A DNA stretch of 64,000 nt from Aerococcus urinaehominis. Its GTDB lineage: Bacteria > Bacillota > Bacilli > Lactobacillales > Aerococcaceae. The notes under the pieces were generated by a model. It ran no database searches. It saw only the letters and a program-made list of their open reading frames with translations, and was not told the DNA's origin. Position numbers and translations under genes: made by a program. Below are positions 39,379-48,746 of this stretch, one piece after another (the first letter of the stretch is position 1; the number at the start of each line of letters is the position of its first letter). The stretch lies in the NCBI RefSeq assembly GCF_001543245.1, contig NZ_CP014163.1:1-64000 (forward strand). The letters are read 5' to 3'.

Positions 39379-39876
39379 TTGAAACATACAGATAAATTAT
39401 TTTCATACATAGAAAGCCGACTCCAGGCTAGTCAGGTGACCTATCCTTGGCAATTAAGAGCTGGTCAAGCCGAGGACCATATTGATTTAGAGGTCTTAGT
39501 TGACTTACCTGGCAATCTGCCGGGAAACCTTTATCAAGATGGGGAGGGTGAGCCAGTCATTAATCCAGATTATCTGCGCCTGCATATTCAATTTGACTAC
39601 CGGGCCCTGGCTGACCAGGACAGTGACAGTGACTTAATTTACCGATTGGGCCCCTTAGCTGGCCAAGCTGGATTCCAATACGGGCAGATTGATATTTACC
39701 TAGAAGCAGTAAGTTTACTAGTCAGCCAAGCCCGTGTCCAAGTCCATGACTTAATGAATGGTCAGGGCTATGGTTTAGAGTTAGCCTGGCCAAGTCATTT
39801 TGTCAACCAATCCCTAACTAGCAGGCAGGCAATTGGCCGCTATGATGACCGTTTAATTTTGGAGGATGAAGACTAA
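39379..39876 (+). CDS. DUF3013 family protein
   Basis: This 165-residue protein matches the DUF3013 family found directly upstream of prmA in streptococci and lactobacilli. It is mixed alpha/beta, acidic, without signal peptide or membrane helices; the function is unknown. The start is TTG with AGGGA upstream. Its stop codon overlaps the prmA start (TAATG), so the two are translationally coupled and it probably relates to ribosome or methylation functions, an inference from neighbourhood alone. Confidence 0.7.
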   Translation: MKHTDKLFSYIESRLQASQVTYPWQLRAGQAEDHIDLEVLVDLPGNLPGNLYQDGEGEPVINPDYLRLHIQFDYRALADQDSDSDLIYRLGPLAGQAGFQYGQIDIYLEAVSLLVSQARVQVHDLMNGQGYGLELAWPSHFVNQSLTSRQAIGRYDDRLILEDED

Positions 39877-40829
39877 TGGCATGGCTAGAACTAAGCTTAA
39901 GATTACAAGAGGCGGATCCAGATTCGGTCTCAGCCTTTTTAATAGATATTGGCGCACTGGGGACCGAAATTATTGACCAGCGTGACGTTGACCAATTTCC
40001 TGATGATTACTTGGGTACCATTACCCAAGGCATGGATTTATCCCGCTATCAGGACCAGCCACTAGTTAAGGCCTATTTTGACCAAAATAGTGACCAGGAC
40101 CAACTTTTAGACCAAATCCATCAAGCTTGGGGCAGCCAAATTAGCCCCGACCAAGTGAGCTTTAACCGCCTCGAAGATCAAGACTGGGGTTCGGCTTACA
40201 AGACCTATTATCAACCCATCCAGTTATCCCGTTATTTAAGAATTGTCCCGCTGTGGCAGCAAGACCAAGACCAGGCCAGTGACCAAGACGGCCAGGCGAT
40301 TTATTTGGATCCCGGTTTAGCCTTTGGTACCGGTAGCCACGCTACTACCCAAGTCGCTTTAAAGCTGTTAGAATTAACCATTCGTCCCGGAGACCGGGTT
40401 TATGATGTGGGTACGGGATCGGGGATCCTAGCGATTGCTGCTGCTAAATTTGGCGCCTCTTGGGTAAGGGGACTCGAGTATGATGGCCAAGTCTTGGATA
40501 CTGCCCGGGAAAATGTTGTGGTTAACCAGGTGGACCAGGTGGTGGAAATTGCTCAGGCAGATTTGCTAGCTGGTCAAAGTGACCAGGTTGACTTGATTAC
40601 TGCCAATATTGTGGTTGAAATCTTATTACCACTGGTACCGCAAGCCTATGATTTGCTTAAAGTCCAAGGACGCTTGTTACTATCTGGTATTTATAAAGAT
40701 AATATTGACCAAATGCAGACTTGTTTACGTGACCATAATTTTGCTATTGAACTTGTCGTCCGGCGTGGTGACTGGTATGGTATTTTGGCTAGCAAGGGGA
40801 GGGATGCTTCTTGCAAAGATATTTTGTAG
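39876..40829 (+). CDS. prmA: Ribosomal protein L11 methyltransferase
   Basis: PrmA methylates lysines and the N-terminus of ribosomal protein L11. The 317-residue enzyme has a small N-terminal substrate-recognition domain, the AFGTGSHATTQ motif (149-159), and the S-adenosylmethionine loop DVGTGSGILAI (177-187), followed by ANIVVEILLPL. The ATG overlaps the stop of the previous gene. The 3' end overlaps the start of rsmE by 19 bp. Confidence 0.93.
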   Translation: MAWLELSLRLQEADPDSVSAFLIDIGALGTEIIDQRDVDQFPDDYLGTITQGMDLSRYQDQPLVKAYFDQNSDQDQLLDQIHQAWGSQISPDQVSFNRLEDQDWGSAYKTYYQPIQLSRYLRIVPLWQQDQDQASDQDGQAIYLDPGLAFGTGSHATTQVALKLLELTIRPGDRVYDVGTGSGILAIAAAKFGASWVRGLEYDGQVLDTARENVVVNQVDQVVEIAQADLLAGQSDQVDLITANIVVEILLPLVPQAYDLLKVQGRLLLSGIYKDNIDQMQTCLRDHNFAIELVVRRGDWYGILASKGRDASCKDIL

Positions 40830-41560
40830 ACCAATGCTTAAATCCTCAGGATAGTTTCCCCTTATCCAGGGCTGATAGCCATCACATCAGCCGGGTTTTG
40901 CGGATGCAAATTGGTGACCAGGTCCAGGTGGTTGACGGCAACCACCAGCTGTATCAAGCTGAAATTATTGACCTAGCTGACCTTGTGACAGTCCAGTTGG
41001 GTGATCGCTTGGATATTGAGACCGAGCTACCAGTCCAGGTCGCGGTTTTTTCTGGCCTAGCTAAGGGTGATAAATTTGAGTGGTTGGTTCAAAAATTGAC
41101 CGAACTAGGTGTCTACGAATTTTATCCGGTGGCCATGCGCTATTCAGTCGCTAAGTGGGAGCCAAAAAAAGCCGACAAAAAAGTGTCCCGGCTACAAAAA
41201 ATCATGCAGGCAGCGGCTGAACAGTCGAAACGCTTAGTTGTCCCGGTCTGTCAACCCTTGCATACTTTTGACCAGGCCTTGAGCCAATTAGCTAATTATG
41301 ATTATGTTATCGTCGCCTACGAAGAGTCTGCTAAACAAGGCGAGCGGTCGCAACTGGCCCAACTTTTAAATCAAGTCAAACCAGGAGAGCGACTAGCCTT
41401 AATCTTTGGTCCGGAAGGGGGATTAGCGCCCCATGAAATTGAGGTGCTTAGCCAATTAGAAAACTGCTATTTGGTTGGCCTTGGACCGCGGATTATGCGG
41501 ACGGAGACAGCACCCTTGTATGCCCTAGCTTGCATCTCGTACGTCTGTGAATTAAACTAA
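40811..41560 (+). CDS. rsmE: 16S rRNA m3U1498 methyltransferase
   Basis: RsmE methylates U1498 of 16S rRNA. The 249-residue SPOUT-fold enzyme shows the N-terminal PUA-like part with HHISRVLRM, the central AKGDKFEWLVQKLTELGV, and the C-terminal knot with IFGPEGGLAPHEIE and LGPRIMRTETAPLYAL, which binds the cofactor. The start is TTG, with GGGGAGGG inside prmA 7 bp upstream. Confidence 0.93.
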   Translation: MQRYFVDQCLNPQDSFPLSRADSHHISRVLRMQIGDQVQVVDGNHQLYQAEIIDLADLVTVQLGDRLDIETELPVQVAVFSGLAKGDKFEWLVQKLTELGVYEFYPVAMRYSVAKWEPKKADKKVSRLQKIMQAAAEQSKRLVVPVCQPLHTFDQALSQLANYDYVIVAYEESAKQGERSQLAQLLNQVKPGERLALIFGPEGGLAPHEIEVLSQLENCYLVGLGPRIMRTETAPLYALACISYVCELN

Positions 41561-41625
41561 ATAGCTAAAAATCTATGAAGGATGCCTAGCTATGACAAAA
41601 AAATAAATAGAGGGAGGCGCGAAAA

Positions 41626-43854
41626 ATGGCTAAATATAAAGATTATACCAAGCAAGAGGTTATTGACCTTTGCGCCAGCTACATGTCCAAAGAGGGCGTG
41701 GCCTATGTTGAAAAGGCAGCTGATTTTGCTGAGCGCGCCCACCGAGACCAAATGCGCAAGTCTGGTGAGCCGTACTTTATCCATCCCGTTCAAGTTGCTG
41801 CCATTATTGCTGAATTAAAAATGGACCCGGATACGGTAGTGACGGGTTTTCTCCATGATGTGGTTGAAGACACTGGTATATCGCTAGACGATATCGCCTA
41901 TTTTTTCTCACCAACTGTAGCTACCCTAGTTGATGGGGTTACCAAGCTAGGTAAGTTTAAATATAAGTCTCATGAGGAACAACTGGCAGAAAACCACCGT
42001 AAAATGCTTTTGGCCATGGCTAATGACCTGCGGGTAGTCATTGTTAAGCTGGCTGACCGCTTGCATAATATGCGGACTTTAAAATTCCATCGACCGGAAA
42101 AGCAGGTATCTATTTCCAGGGAGACCTTAGAAATCTATGCCCCCTTAGCCGATCGACTGGGGATATCATCTATCAAGTGGGAACTGGAAGATATTGCCCT
42201 GCGCTATATCGATCCTGAAGCCTACTATCAAATTGTTCACCTAATGGCTTCTAAGCGTGACCAGCGGGAACAATATATCCAAGAAACCATCGACCAACTC
42301 AAGGTCCAGGTGGCTAAAATTGTGGATACACCATTTGAAATTTACGGACGGCCCAAGCATATTTATTCGATTTACCGAAAAATGGTTGACCAGAAGAAGG
42401 AATTCGATGAGATTTTTGACTTCCTAGCAATTAGGGTCTTAGTAGAATCGGTCAAGGATTGTTATGCGGTCTTAGGCGCTACCCACACAGCTTGGAAACC
42501 ATTACCAGGACGCTTTAAAGACTATATCGCCATGCCCAAGGCTAACCTCTACCAATCCATCCATACTACAGTAATTGGGTCGTATGGCCTGCCGGTGGAA
42601 ATTCAAATTCGTACCTTTGAAATGCATGAGGTAGCTGAATACGGGGTTGCCGCTCACTGGGCTTATAAGCGGGGGCAAACTGATAAGGTTGAAGCTGACC
42701 CTCTTGACCAACAAATAGAGTGGTTTAAGCAACTCCAAGATTTAGGGGATGAGACTGGTTCAGCTACCGATTTTATGGAATCAGTCAAGCAAGATATCTT
42801 TAAAGATAAGGTTTATGTCTTTACCCCTAAAGGTGATGTGACCGAGCTGCCCAAGGGAGCTGTGCCTTTAGATTTCGCCTACAGTGTCCATACTGAGGTT
42901 GGTAACAAAACAGTGGGGGCCAAAATAAATTCTAAGATTGTCCCTTTGGATTACCAATTAAAAAATGGTGATATCGTTGAAATTTTGACCTCATCTAAAT
43001 CAGCTGGCCCATCTAGGGACTGGATTAAACTGGTTGCTACAAACCGGGCTCGCAATAAAATTAAGCGTTACTTCAAGTTGCAAGATCGCGATGAAAACAT
43101 TGAAAAGGGTCGTGACCTAGTTGAAAAATTAGTCGCAGACCACGATTTCACTATGAAAGAGGTCTACAACAAAAGGGTACTGGAAGACCTCTTGGACCGC
43201 TTTAATTTTTCTAGTGAAGACGACCTCTTTGCGGCTGTCGGTTTTGGAGAACTTTCGTCAACGGCTGTTGCCAACCGGATTTTAGAAAAACCGCGGCAAG
43301 AGCGGGAAAAAGAAGCCCGGCGACTTGAATTGGAAGAGGAATTAGCCAAAGAATCAACCAGCAAAGCGAAAAATGAAAAGATGACCATCCGCCATAAGGA
43401 TGGGGTTGTTGTCGAAGGCGTTGATAATTTGATGATGCGCCTGGCGCATTGCTGTAACCCAGTGCCTGGTGATGAAATCAGGGGTTATATTACTAAAGGC
43501 CGGGGCATCTCCGTCCACCGGGCTGACTGCCGCAATGTTGATCCAAGCTTGGTTGATACCGACCGCTTGATTGAAGTAGAGTGGGAGGACACAGCGGCCC
43601 ATAACGACCAGGAGTATGATGTCGCGATTGAAGTGGCTGCCTACAACCGGGGCGGTTTGTTAAATGATATTCTCCAGGTTATTTCTGCTTTTAACTTATC
43701 TTTGAACCAGGTTAATGGTAATGTTGACCAGAAGTATAATACGACCAAAATTCGCCTTCATATAGGCGTTCAGGGCTTGAACCAGCTAGATAAAATTCTT
43801 GATAAACTCAAGGGTATCCCTGATGTTTATGATGCACAACGAGCAGAATCATAG
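41626..43854 (+). CDS. rsh: Bifunctional (p)ppGpp synthetase/hydrolase
   Basis: The 742-residue RelA/SpoT homologue makes and degrades the alarmone (p)ppGpp. The N-terminal HD hydrolase domain is intact: His53, His77-Asp78 and Glu81-Asp82 (HDVVEDT). The synthetase domain (about 200-350) includes YQSIHTTV. A TGS domain (about 390-450, VYVFTPKGDVTELP) and a C-terminal ACT domain (about 665-740) follow, with a conserved Cys-rich LAHCCNPVPGD. Intact HD residues predict both activities. GGGAGG precedes the ATG. dtd follows 14 bp later, the usual order in Firmicutes. Confidence 0.95.
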   Translation: MAKYKDYTKQEVIDLCASYMSKEGVAYVEKAADFAERAHRDQMRKSGEPYFIHPVQVAAIIAELKMDPDTVVTGFLHDVVEDTGISLDDIAYFFSPTVATLVDGVTKLGKFKYKSHEEQLAENHRKMLLAMANDLRVVIVKLADRLHNMRTLKFHRPEKQVSISRETLEIYAPLADRLGISSIKWELEDIALRYIDPEAYYQIVHLMASKRDQREQYIQETIDQLKVQVAKIVDTPFEIYGRPKHIYSIYRKMVDQKKEFDEIFDFLAIRVLVESVKDCYAVLGATHTAWKPLPGRFKDYIAMPKANLYQSIHTTVIGSYGLPVEIQIRTFEMHEVAEYGVAAHWAYKRGQTDKVEADPLDQQIEWFKQLQDLGDETGSATDFMESVKQDIFKDKVYVFTPKGDVTELPKGAVPLDFAYSVHTEVGNKTVGAKINSKIVPLDYQLKNGDIVEILTSSKSAGPSRDWIKLVATNRARNKIKRYFKLQDRDENIEKGRDLVEKLVADHDFTMKEVYNKRVLEDLLDRFNFSSEDDLFAAVGFGELSSTAVANRILEKPRQEREKEARRLELEEELAKESTSKAKNEKMTIRHKDGVVVEGVDNLMMRLAHCCNPVPGDEIRGYITKGRGISVHRADCRNVDPSLVDTDRLIEVEWEDTAAHNDQEYDVAIEVAAYNRGGLLNDILQVISAFNLSLNQVNGNVDQKYNTTKIRLHIGVQGLNQLDKILDKLKGIPDVYDAQRAES

Positions 43855-43868
43855 TAAGGAGGCAAACG

Positions 43869-44315
43869 ATGCGGATAGTAATCCAAAGAGTTAGCCAGGC
43901 CCAGGTTACCATCGACCAGGAAGTTGTTGGTCAGATTGGGCCCGGTCTCATGTTGCTGGTAGGGGTATCCGACCAGGATGACCAGGATACCGTCGCCTAT
44001 ATGGCTAGAAAAATTGCCAATATGCGGATTTTTTCTGATGAGGCAGGTAAGATGAACCTATCAGTTAAAGATATTGGTGGTGCCGTGCTATCAATTTCTC
44101 AATTTACTTTGTATGCGCGCACCAAAAAGGGTAACCGACCTAGCTTTACCGATGCTGGGCAACCAGATTACTCTAATAAAATCTACCAGGCTTTAAATCA
44201 GGCCTTATCACAAGACTATCATTTACCAGTTGCAACTGGTGAATTTGGCGCCGACATGCAGGTTAGCTTAGTTAATGACGGTCCGGTAACGATTATATTA
44301 GACTCAGAAGAATAA
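43869..44315 (+). CDS. dtd: D-aminoacyl-tRNA deacylase
   Basis: Dtd hydrolyses D-aminoacyl-tRNA and glycyl-tRNA(Ala), guarding translation against D-amino acids. The 148-residue enzyme starts MRIVIQRVSQAQV and carries SISQFTLYA near residue 78 and the C-terminal NDGPVTIIL, which holds the Gly-cisPro-like motif. AAGGAGG precedes the ATG. It is co-transcribed with rsh and ends at the shared terminator. Confidence 0.95.
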   Translation: MRIVIQRVSQAQVTIDQEVVGQIGPGLMLLVGVSDQDDQDTVAYMARKIANMRIFSDEAGKMNLSVKDIGGAVLSISQFTLYARTKKGNRPSFTDAGQPDYSNKIYQALNQALSQDYHLPVATGEFGADMQVSLVNDGPVTIILDSEE

Positions 44316-44325
44316 ATGGTGACAT

Positions 44326-44360
44326 AAAAAATGCCTCGGCAACTTAGCCGAGGCATTTTT
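44326..44360. terminator. Bidirectional terminator between dtd and the cell-wall protein
   Basis: AAAAATGCCTCGGC and GCCGAGGCATTTTT form a perfect 14-bp stem around AACTTA, with T-runs available on both strands. Confidence 0.9.
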
Positions 44361-44373
44361 ATTTAGGCATAAC

Positions 44374-46842
44374 TTATTTAATTGTCAGGGCTGAACCTGG
44401 TTTACCACCTAGGTAGTACTCTTCTTCGAAGTAGTCCCGTGATGTCCAAGCGCGGGCACCGCGGTCATAGTAACGGTTACCAGAAGTTGATCCAGGGCCG
44501 CCATTCATATTATTGTAGGCTGGGTCGTAAACTAAGAATTTACCATCCTTGAAGCCAGCAATCACCTTATTGTGGTTGCGGCGGTTTTGGTGGGCAGGAT
44601 TAAATTGGTAAGCAGTATAACCATAGTATTGAATTGGATTACCTTTTAATACTTCACGAATAATTTGGTCAGTGCTGTAGCCTGAAATGTTCTCAACTGT
44701 ATGATCGACATTCTTCAAGTAAGAATCGTTAAGGTATTTAGTCAAGACAGGCGCTTCTACTACCTTATTAAAGCCAATACCTTGGACAAAGTTATTACCA
44801 TTTTGTCCACCTTTAACGCCATCTTTTTCCATTGGCACATTAGTAATTAGGGTCTTGATATCAGGGTTGACACCGACAGAACCTAACAGCATTGAAGCAG
44901 CACCACCGGCACAGCCGTAAGGAGCAAAGAAAGGTTTATACTGGCTACGATAAGGTACGTGGCTTAGTAAACGTTCAGTTCTTAATTGGTCAGCTGGAAT
45001 CCAACCAGTTAGCTTGTTATAGATGACTTGGTAGAAGGTTTTATCATCTGCACGGACAGCCTTGGCGATTGGGCGCACAACTGCTTCAGCAGCAATTTTA
45101 CCAATTTCACGAGCATGGTAGGTTAATTCTGGGCGACTAAATAAAGTCACTGCATTAAGAACCAGACCTCGCGCATCTTTATTGGTGATTTTTTGGCTAG
45201 ATTTAACACCCATGTATTGTGCTAACAACTTAGGTTGGTGCATTAACTTCTCAGTATGTTGGGTTAATGTTTTGTGACCACCAATTAAAGTAAAGTGGTT
45301 GAAGGTTTTATTGTTTAGCGCATTTAAAACTTGCTCTTGCAGGGTTAATTCATGGTTGCGCACTAATAAAATTGAAGTCTTGTGTTTATTAGCTAGTACC
45401 GAAGCTGGTAGGGCATCAGCGAAGGCTTCACCAGAAACAACATAGGTATGGTTATTTGGATTACCGTATTGTTTTAAGATGTTGCGGTTGACTTCATAGC
45501 GGTCGCGACCACCAATCCGGTAGGTTTTACCATGTTTAGCAATTTCTTGGGCAACCTTTTTAGAAATAGTTGCTTCGCCACCAATGATGGTGTAGCTTAA
45601 GCCTGGCTTCACATAGGCTTTAAATTCATTTTCAACCCGGTTGCCTCTAGTTAAGAGGATAGGGATTTGTTTTTGGGCAGCAACTTGGGCAATAGACAAA
45701 GCATCAGCAAAGCTTTCACCGCTGGCTACGAAGACCTGGTCTTGGGTTTTGCCAGTTGCTTTCGCCATTTCCGCGGCAACAAGGGCTGCTTGTTCGTAAC
45801 GGTTTTTACCGCCGATGCGCGTTACCACATAAGACTTAGCCAATTGGTCTTGAATTTCTTGGTTAACTGAGCGCAGACCACCCAAGATAACGACCTCGCG
45901 AGCCTTCAGACGGGCAATTTCCTTGATTGTTTCCTCTTCAATCCGGTCTGCCCGAGTTAATAGGATAGGCGCATCATAAAGCGCAGCTAGCGGAGCACCA
46001 GTTAAAGAGTCAGCGAATTGGTAACCATTAGCTAGGAAGACAACTTCTGATTGGTTCCAACCAGCCTGGCTAATAGCTACCGCATTCTTGAAGCGGTTTT
46101 GGCCAGCAATCCGGTCAGTATAAATGTTACCATCGGCTGCTTTAAAGTTAACTTGTGGGTCCTTGCTGTTATCTTTAGTTGCAGAAAGAGGTGTTTTGAT
46201 GGTAGTAGCTGGCTTGACCTTTTCAGGTAGGGCGTATTCTTTCGTGATAATAGCACGCAGTCCCGCCCCTTTCATAGGACGTCTCTTTAAGATATCTTCT
46301 TTAGAGGCTCTAACCACTAAAATTCGGTCGCCCTCATAGGGAGCAGTTTTAATTTCGCCAGATTTTTCATCATCGTAAGTGTAAGTATCTGACTCCGGCG
46401 TGTGTTTTATTACATAGTAAGTGTTGTCCACTATTACTAGCTCTGGCATACCAGCTTTATCTAATGGGACATCAAAATCACCTTTCTTAATAAAGACCTC
46501 TTCAGTTGCGTAAGGAAAGTCTAATTCCTCTTCATCATTATATATAAATGCTGGTCTAACACTAGATCTATTAGGGATAATCCAGCTATCTTCAACAATT
46601 GGTACACCATAACTATCTAATTTAGTGCCATCTGCGGCGACTGTTGCTACATTGCTGTTTGATGTTTCAACATTAGTCTCAACTGGCGTTTCTGGTTGAG
46701 ATGATGGCTGATTATTGTCTACGTTATCAGCAGTCACTGGCTCGATGGTCTCATCAGCTTGAACTGGTTGGCTTAGACCAACTAGTAGAGCAGTTGAGAA
46801 CAAGCTAACTGCTAGGGTCGATTTAAAATTTTTCTTTAACAT
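44374..46842 (-). CDS. Secreted cell-wall-binding repeat 2 protein with C39-like peptidase domain
   Basis: The 822-residue product begins with a signal peptide (LAVSLFSTALLVGLSQPVQA-DE). After a Thr/Asn/Val-rich region and a segment of unknown fold come three CW_binding_2 (PF04122) repeats, recognisable by DRIAGQNRF, TRIGGKNRYEQA and YRIGGRDRYEVN, each with FADAL-type motifs and an ILLTR strand. An SH3-like segment containing GWIPADQL follows. The C-terminus is a C39-type cysteine peptidase: APYGCAGGAASMLLG with the Cys, NHNKVIAGF with the His, and VYDPAYNN. The repeats anchor proteins to anionic wall polymers. The ATG at 46842 is chosen for GGAGG upstream. The substrate is unknown. Confidence 0.85.
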   Translation of the reverse strand: MLKKNFKSTLAVSLFSTALLVGLSQPVQADETIEPVTADNVDNNQPSSQPETPVETNVETSNSNVATVAADGTKLDSYGVPIVEDSWIIPNRSSVRPAFIYNDEEELDFPYATEEVFIKKGDFDVPLDKAGMPELVIVDNTYYVIKHTPESDTYTYDDEKSGEIKTAPYEGDRILVVRASKEDILKRRPMKGAGLRAIITKEYALPEKVKPATTIKTPLSATKDNSKDPQVNFKAADGNIYTDRIAGQNRFKNAVAISQAGWNQSEVVFLANGYQFADSLTGAPLAALYDAPILLTRADRIEEETIKEIARLKAREVVILGGLRSVNQEIQDQLAKSYVVTRIGGKNRYEQAALVAAEMAKATGKTQDQVFVASGESFADALSIAQVAAQKQIPILLTRGNRVENEFKAYVKPGLSYTIIGGEATISKKVAQEIAKHGKTYRIGGRDRYEVNRNILKQYGNPNNHTYVVSGEAFADALPASVLANKHKTSILLVRNHELTLQEQVLNALNNKTFNHFTLIGGHKTLTQHTEKLMHQPKLLAQYMGVKSSQKITNKDARGLVLNAVTLFSRPELTYHAREIGKIAAEAVVRPIAKAVRADDKTFYQVIYNKLTGWIPADQLRTERLLSHVPYRSQYKPFFAPYGCAGGAASMLLGSVGVNPDIKTLITNVPMEKDGVKGGQNGNNFVQGIGFNKVVEAPVLTKYLNDSYLKNVDHTVENISGYSTDQIIREVLKGNPIQYYGYTAYQFNPAHQNRRNHNKVIAGFKDGKFLVYDPAYNNMNGGPGSTSGNRYYDRGARAWTSRDYFEEEYYLGGKPGSALTIK

Positions 46843-46947
46843 AGGGTGGGCCTCCATTAAAAATATTTTATAATCATAAGATAACATTAAGAAATTATTT
46901 AAACAATATGAAAATTAGTTTCATTAAATTTTATAGAAATGAAAAAT

Positions 46948-46986
46948 AAAAAGAGCCAATCTGGGGATGACCCAGGATTGACTCTT
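46948..46986 (-). terminator. Terminator of the amidase gene
   Basis: On the minus strand AGAGTCAAT and ATTGGCTCT pair, with a second inner stem CTGGG/CCCAG, followed by TTTTT. Confidence 0.75.
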
Positions 46987-46994
46987 AAAGTGTT

Positions 46995-48368
46995 TTAAGC
47001 TTGCTGATCTGCTAGATAGCAGGCTAGACCATCCACAATGGCCTTGGCAACAGTTTTTTGGTATTCAGCTTGGGTGAAGGTAGACAAGTCATATGGGTTA
47101 GACATATAACCTAGTTCCAGCAAAATAGCAGGACGCTGGTTATCTCTTAGCACCTGGTAGTCGCCAAAGTGGCTACCGTTAGACCGTAGTGGCCCTTGTT
47201 CCATCAGCTGGGCTTGGACCTGTTGGGCGAGCTGGTAGGAGAGGCCTTCATCATAATAATAAACGGTCGTTCCGGACCGGGTGAGGTCTTCAGCGGCATC
47301 ATAGTGGAGGCTGACAAAGGCATCGGCTCCAGCCTGGTTGGCGATTTGAGGAATTTCAGCTAGGTCAACCAGCACGTCTTCTTGGCGGGTCATGATTACT
47401 TTGGCGCCCTCAGCTTCTAGCGCTTCTTTGAGATAATTAGCGGTGGATAGGGTGTTTTCCTTTTCATAGACGCTCTCACTAGCATCAATGGCACCAGGAT
47501 CTTCACCCCCATGACCGGGATCCACAACTATGGTTTTACCAGCTAAAGCCCCTTGATCACGGGCGGCTTTACCAGCTTCAGCCATGACATCGGCATTGCT
47601 GGTGACTAGCCAGTTAGCGACATAACCAACTTGGCCATCGATGGTTTCAACTTGGTAGAAGATATCATCTTGTCCCAGATAGCCCATCTGTTCATTATTA
47701 GGTAGGGTTGTAATGACTTCTGAATTCGTATCTGCTTGGCTATAGAGGTTGACGCCTTCTGCATTGGTATTCACGCTAGCTGGGTAATTGGCTAAAAATT
47801 CTTGGTAGGCCAACCTGGTTTCGCTATCCATGGCATAATGTCCTCGGTTAAGCATATTACCAGGGGTGATTTCGATATCAGCTTGGTTGATCCACGCAAT
47901 ACTTTGTGGCAATTGAATTTGTACTAGCCCCTTATCTTGATGAAGAATAGGGAACTTTTGATTACGATCAGCAGTTGCCACGACATTGGTCTGGTCGCTA
48001 GCATCGTAGAGCTGGGCCTGATCTTTGATCACGGTCGCAATAAAACCGTTAGCCTCATCAGGTAGCTGACCGGTCGATAACCAATTTGGTATCCAGCCGA
48101 CTTTACCGTTATTTAAGGCAATATAGGTCCAATCATTTTTTTCGTCGAGAACCTTATATTTGCTGCCGGCTTTAACTTGCTCCTGGATGTCATAGGTAAC
48201 GCTCGGCCCCTGGCGCATATTGACAACCGGAGATTGGATGACCCGGCTGTGGGCCTTGTTGTGTTGGTATATATCGTATCCAATTAGGGCAAAGAGGACA
48301 GCAATCAAGGTCAGGTAAATGATATATTGATTTTGGTTGGTTTTTATATGGTCTTTTACTTTCTGCAT
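46995..48368 (-). CDS. N-acetylmuramoyl-L-alanine amidase with SH3b domains
   Basis: This 457-residue protein has an N-terminal signal anchor (about residues 13-33), then SH3-type domains: the first with VVNMRQGPSVTYDIQ and GWIPNWL, a degenerate second, and a third with VNLYSQADTNSEVIT and GYVANWL. The C-terminal Amidase_3 domain begins VVDPGHGGEDPGA, contains a zinc-ligand Glu in ENTLS, SLHYDA with the His, and LLELGYMSN with the catalytic Glu. It cleaves the bond between muramic acid and the stem peptide. The ATG at 48368 has GGGAG 8 bp upstream; a longer frame starts 19 codons earlier. Probably used in daughter-cell separation. Confidence 0.9.
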   Translation of the reverse strand: MQKVKDHIKTNQNQYIIYLTLIAVLFALIGYDIYQHNKAHSRVIQSPVVNMRQGPSVTYDIQEQVKAGSKYKVLDEKNDWTYIALNNGKVGWIPNWLSTGQLPDEANGFIATVIKDQAQLYDASDQTNVVATADRNQKFPILHQDKGLVQIQLPQSIAWINQADIEITPGNMLNRGHYAMDSETRLAYQEFLANYPASVNTNAEGVNLYSQADTNSEVITTLPNNEQMGYLGQDDIFYQVETIDGQVGYVANWLVTSNADVMAEAGKAARDQGALAGKTIVVDPGHGGEDPGAIDASESVYEKENTLSTANYLKEALEAEGAKVIMTRQEDVLVDLAEIPQIANQAGADAFVSLHYDAAEDLTRSGTTVYYYDEGLSYQLAQQVQAQLMEQGPLRSNGSHFGDYQVLRDNQRPAILLELGYMSNPYDLSTFTQAEYQKTVAKAIVDGLACYLADQQA

Positions 48369-48469
48369 GGCCTTGCTCCCATCTACTTGTAAAACTAGTT
48401 TATCTATTTTACTAGTTAAAAGCAATTCTATTCAGGATTAATTTATTGACCTAGTTTTCTTGGCCAGTC

Positions 48470-48498
48470 TTGACTTTATTAGGGAAATTCGTTATTCT
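48470..48498 (+). promoter_or_regulatory. Promoter of the hisS-aspS T-box leader
   Basis: TTGACT (48470-48475), 17 bp, TATTCT (48493-48498). Transcription would start near 48505, at the head of the leader. Confidence 0.65.
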
Positions 48499-48504
48499 AG
48501 TTGA

Positions 48505-48722
48505 GAAATAGCTGATGAAGGATCGATTGCTTTTATAGTCTCAAGAGAGGACCCGCTTGGTGAAAGGGTTCGGCTGTACTTGCATGTGACAATCTGGAGG
48601 CGGATAATGCAAAGTTATCCCGTGTATGCGCGTTAAGCATTTGAGAGTATAATGATACTGAACTTAAGGTGGTACCACGAACAATTCGTCCTTATTCCAA
48701 TTTTTGGAATAGGGACTTTTTT
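48505..48722 (+). promoter_or_regulatory. T-box riboswitch controlling hisS-aspS
   Basis: The T-box sequence AAGGTGGTACCACG lies at 48666-48679 and is followed by a terminator: GTCCTTATTCC (48688-48698), GGAATAGGGAC (48706-48716), then six T residues. Binding of uncharged tRNA would favour the antiterminator. A long stem I precedes it. Candidate specifier triplets are GAC at 48588-48590 (Asp) and CAT at 48583-48585 (His); I cannot tell which is in the specifier loop. The downstream genes make both plausible. Confidence 0.9.
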
Positions 48723-48746
48723 ATTTCAGTTAGAGGAGGAAGTGTA

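Noticed and set aside
48669-48746. Longer hisS reading frame starting inside the T-box
   Set aside because: The GTG lies within the T-box motif and the frame crosses the leader terminator; TTG 48747 has a proper ribosome site.
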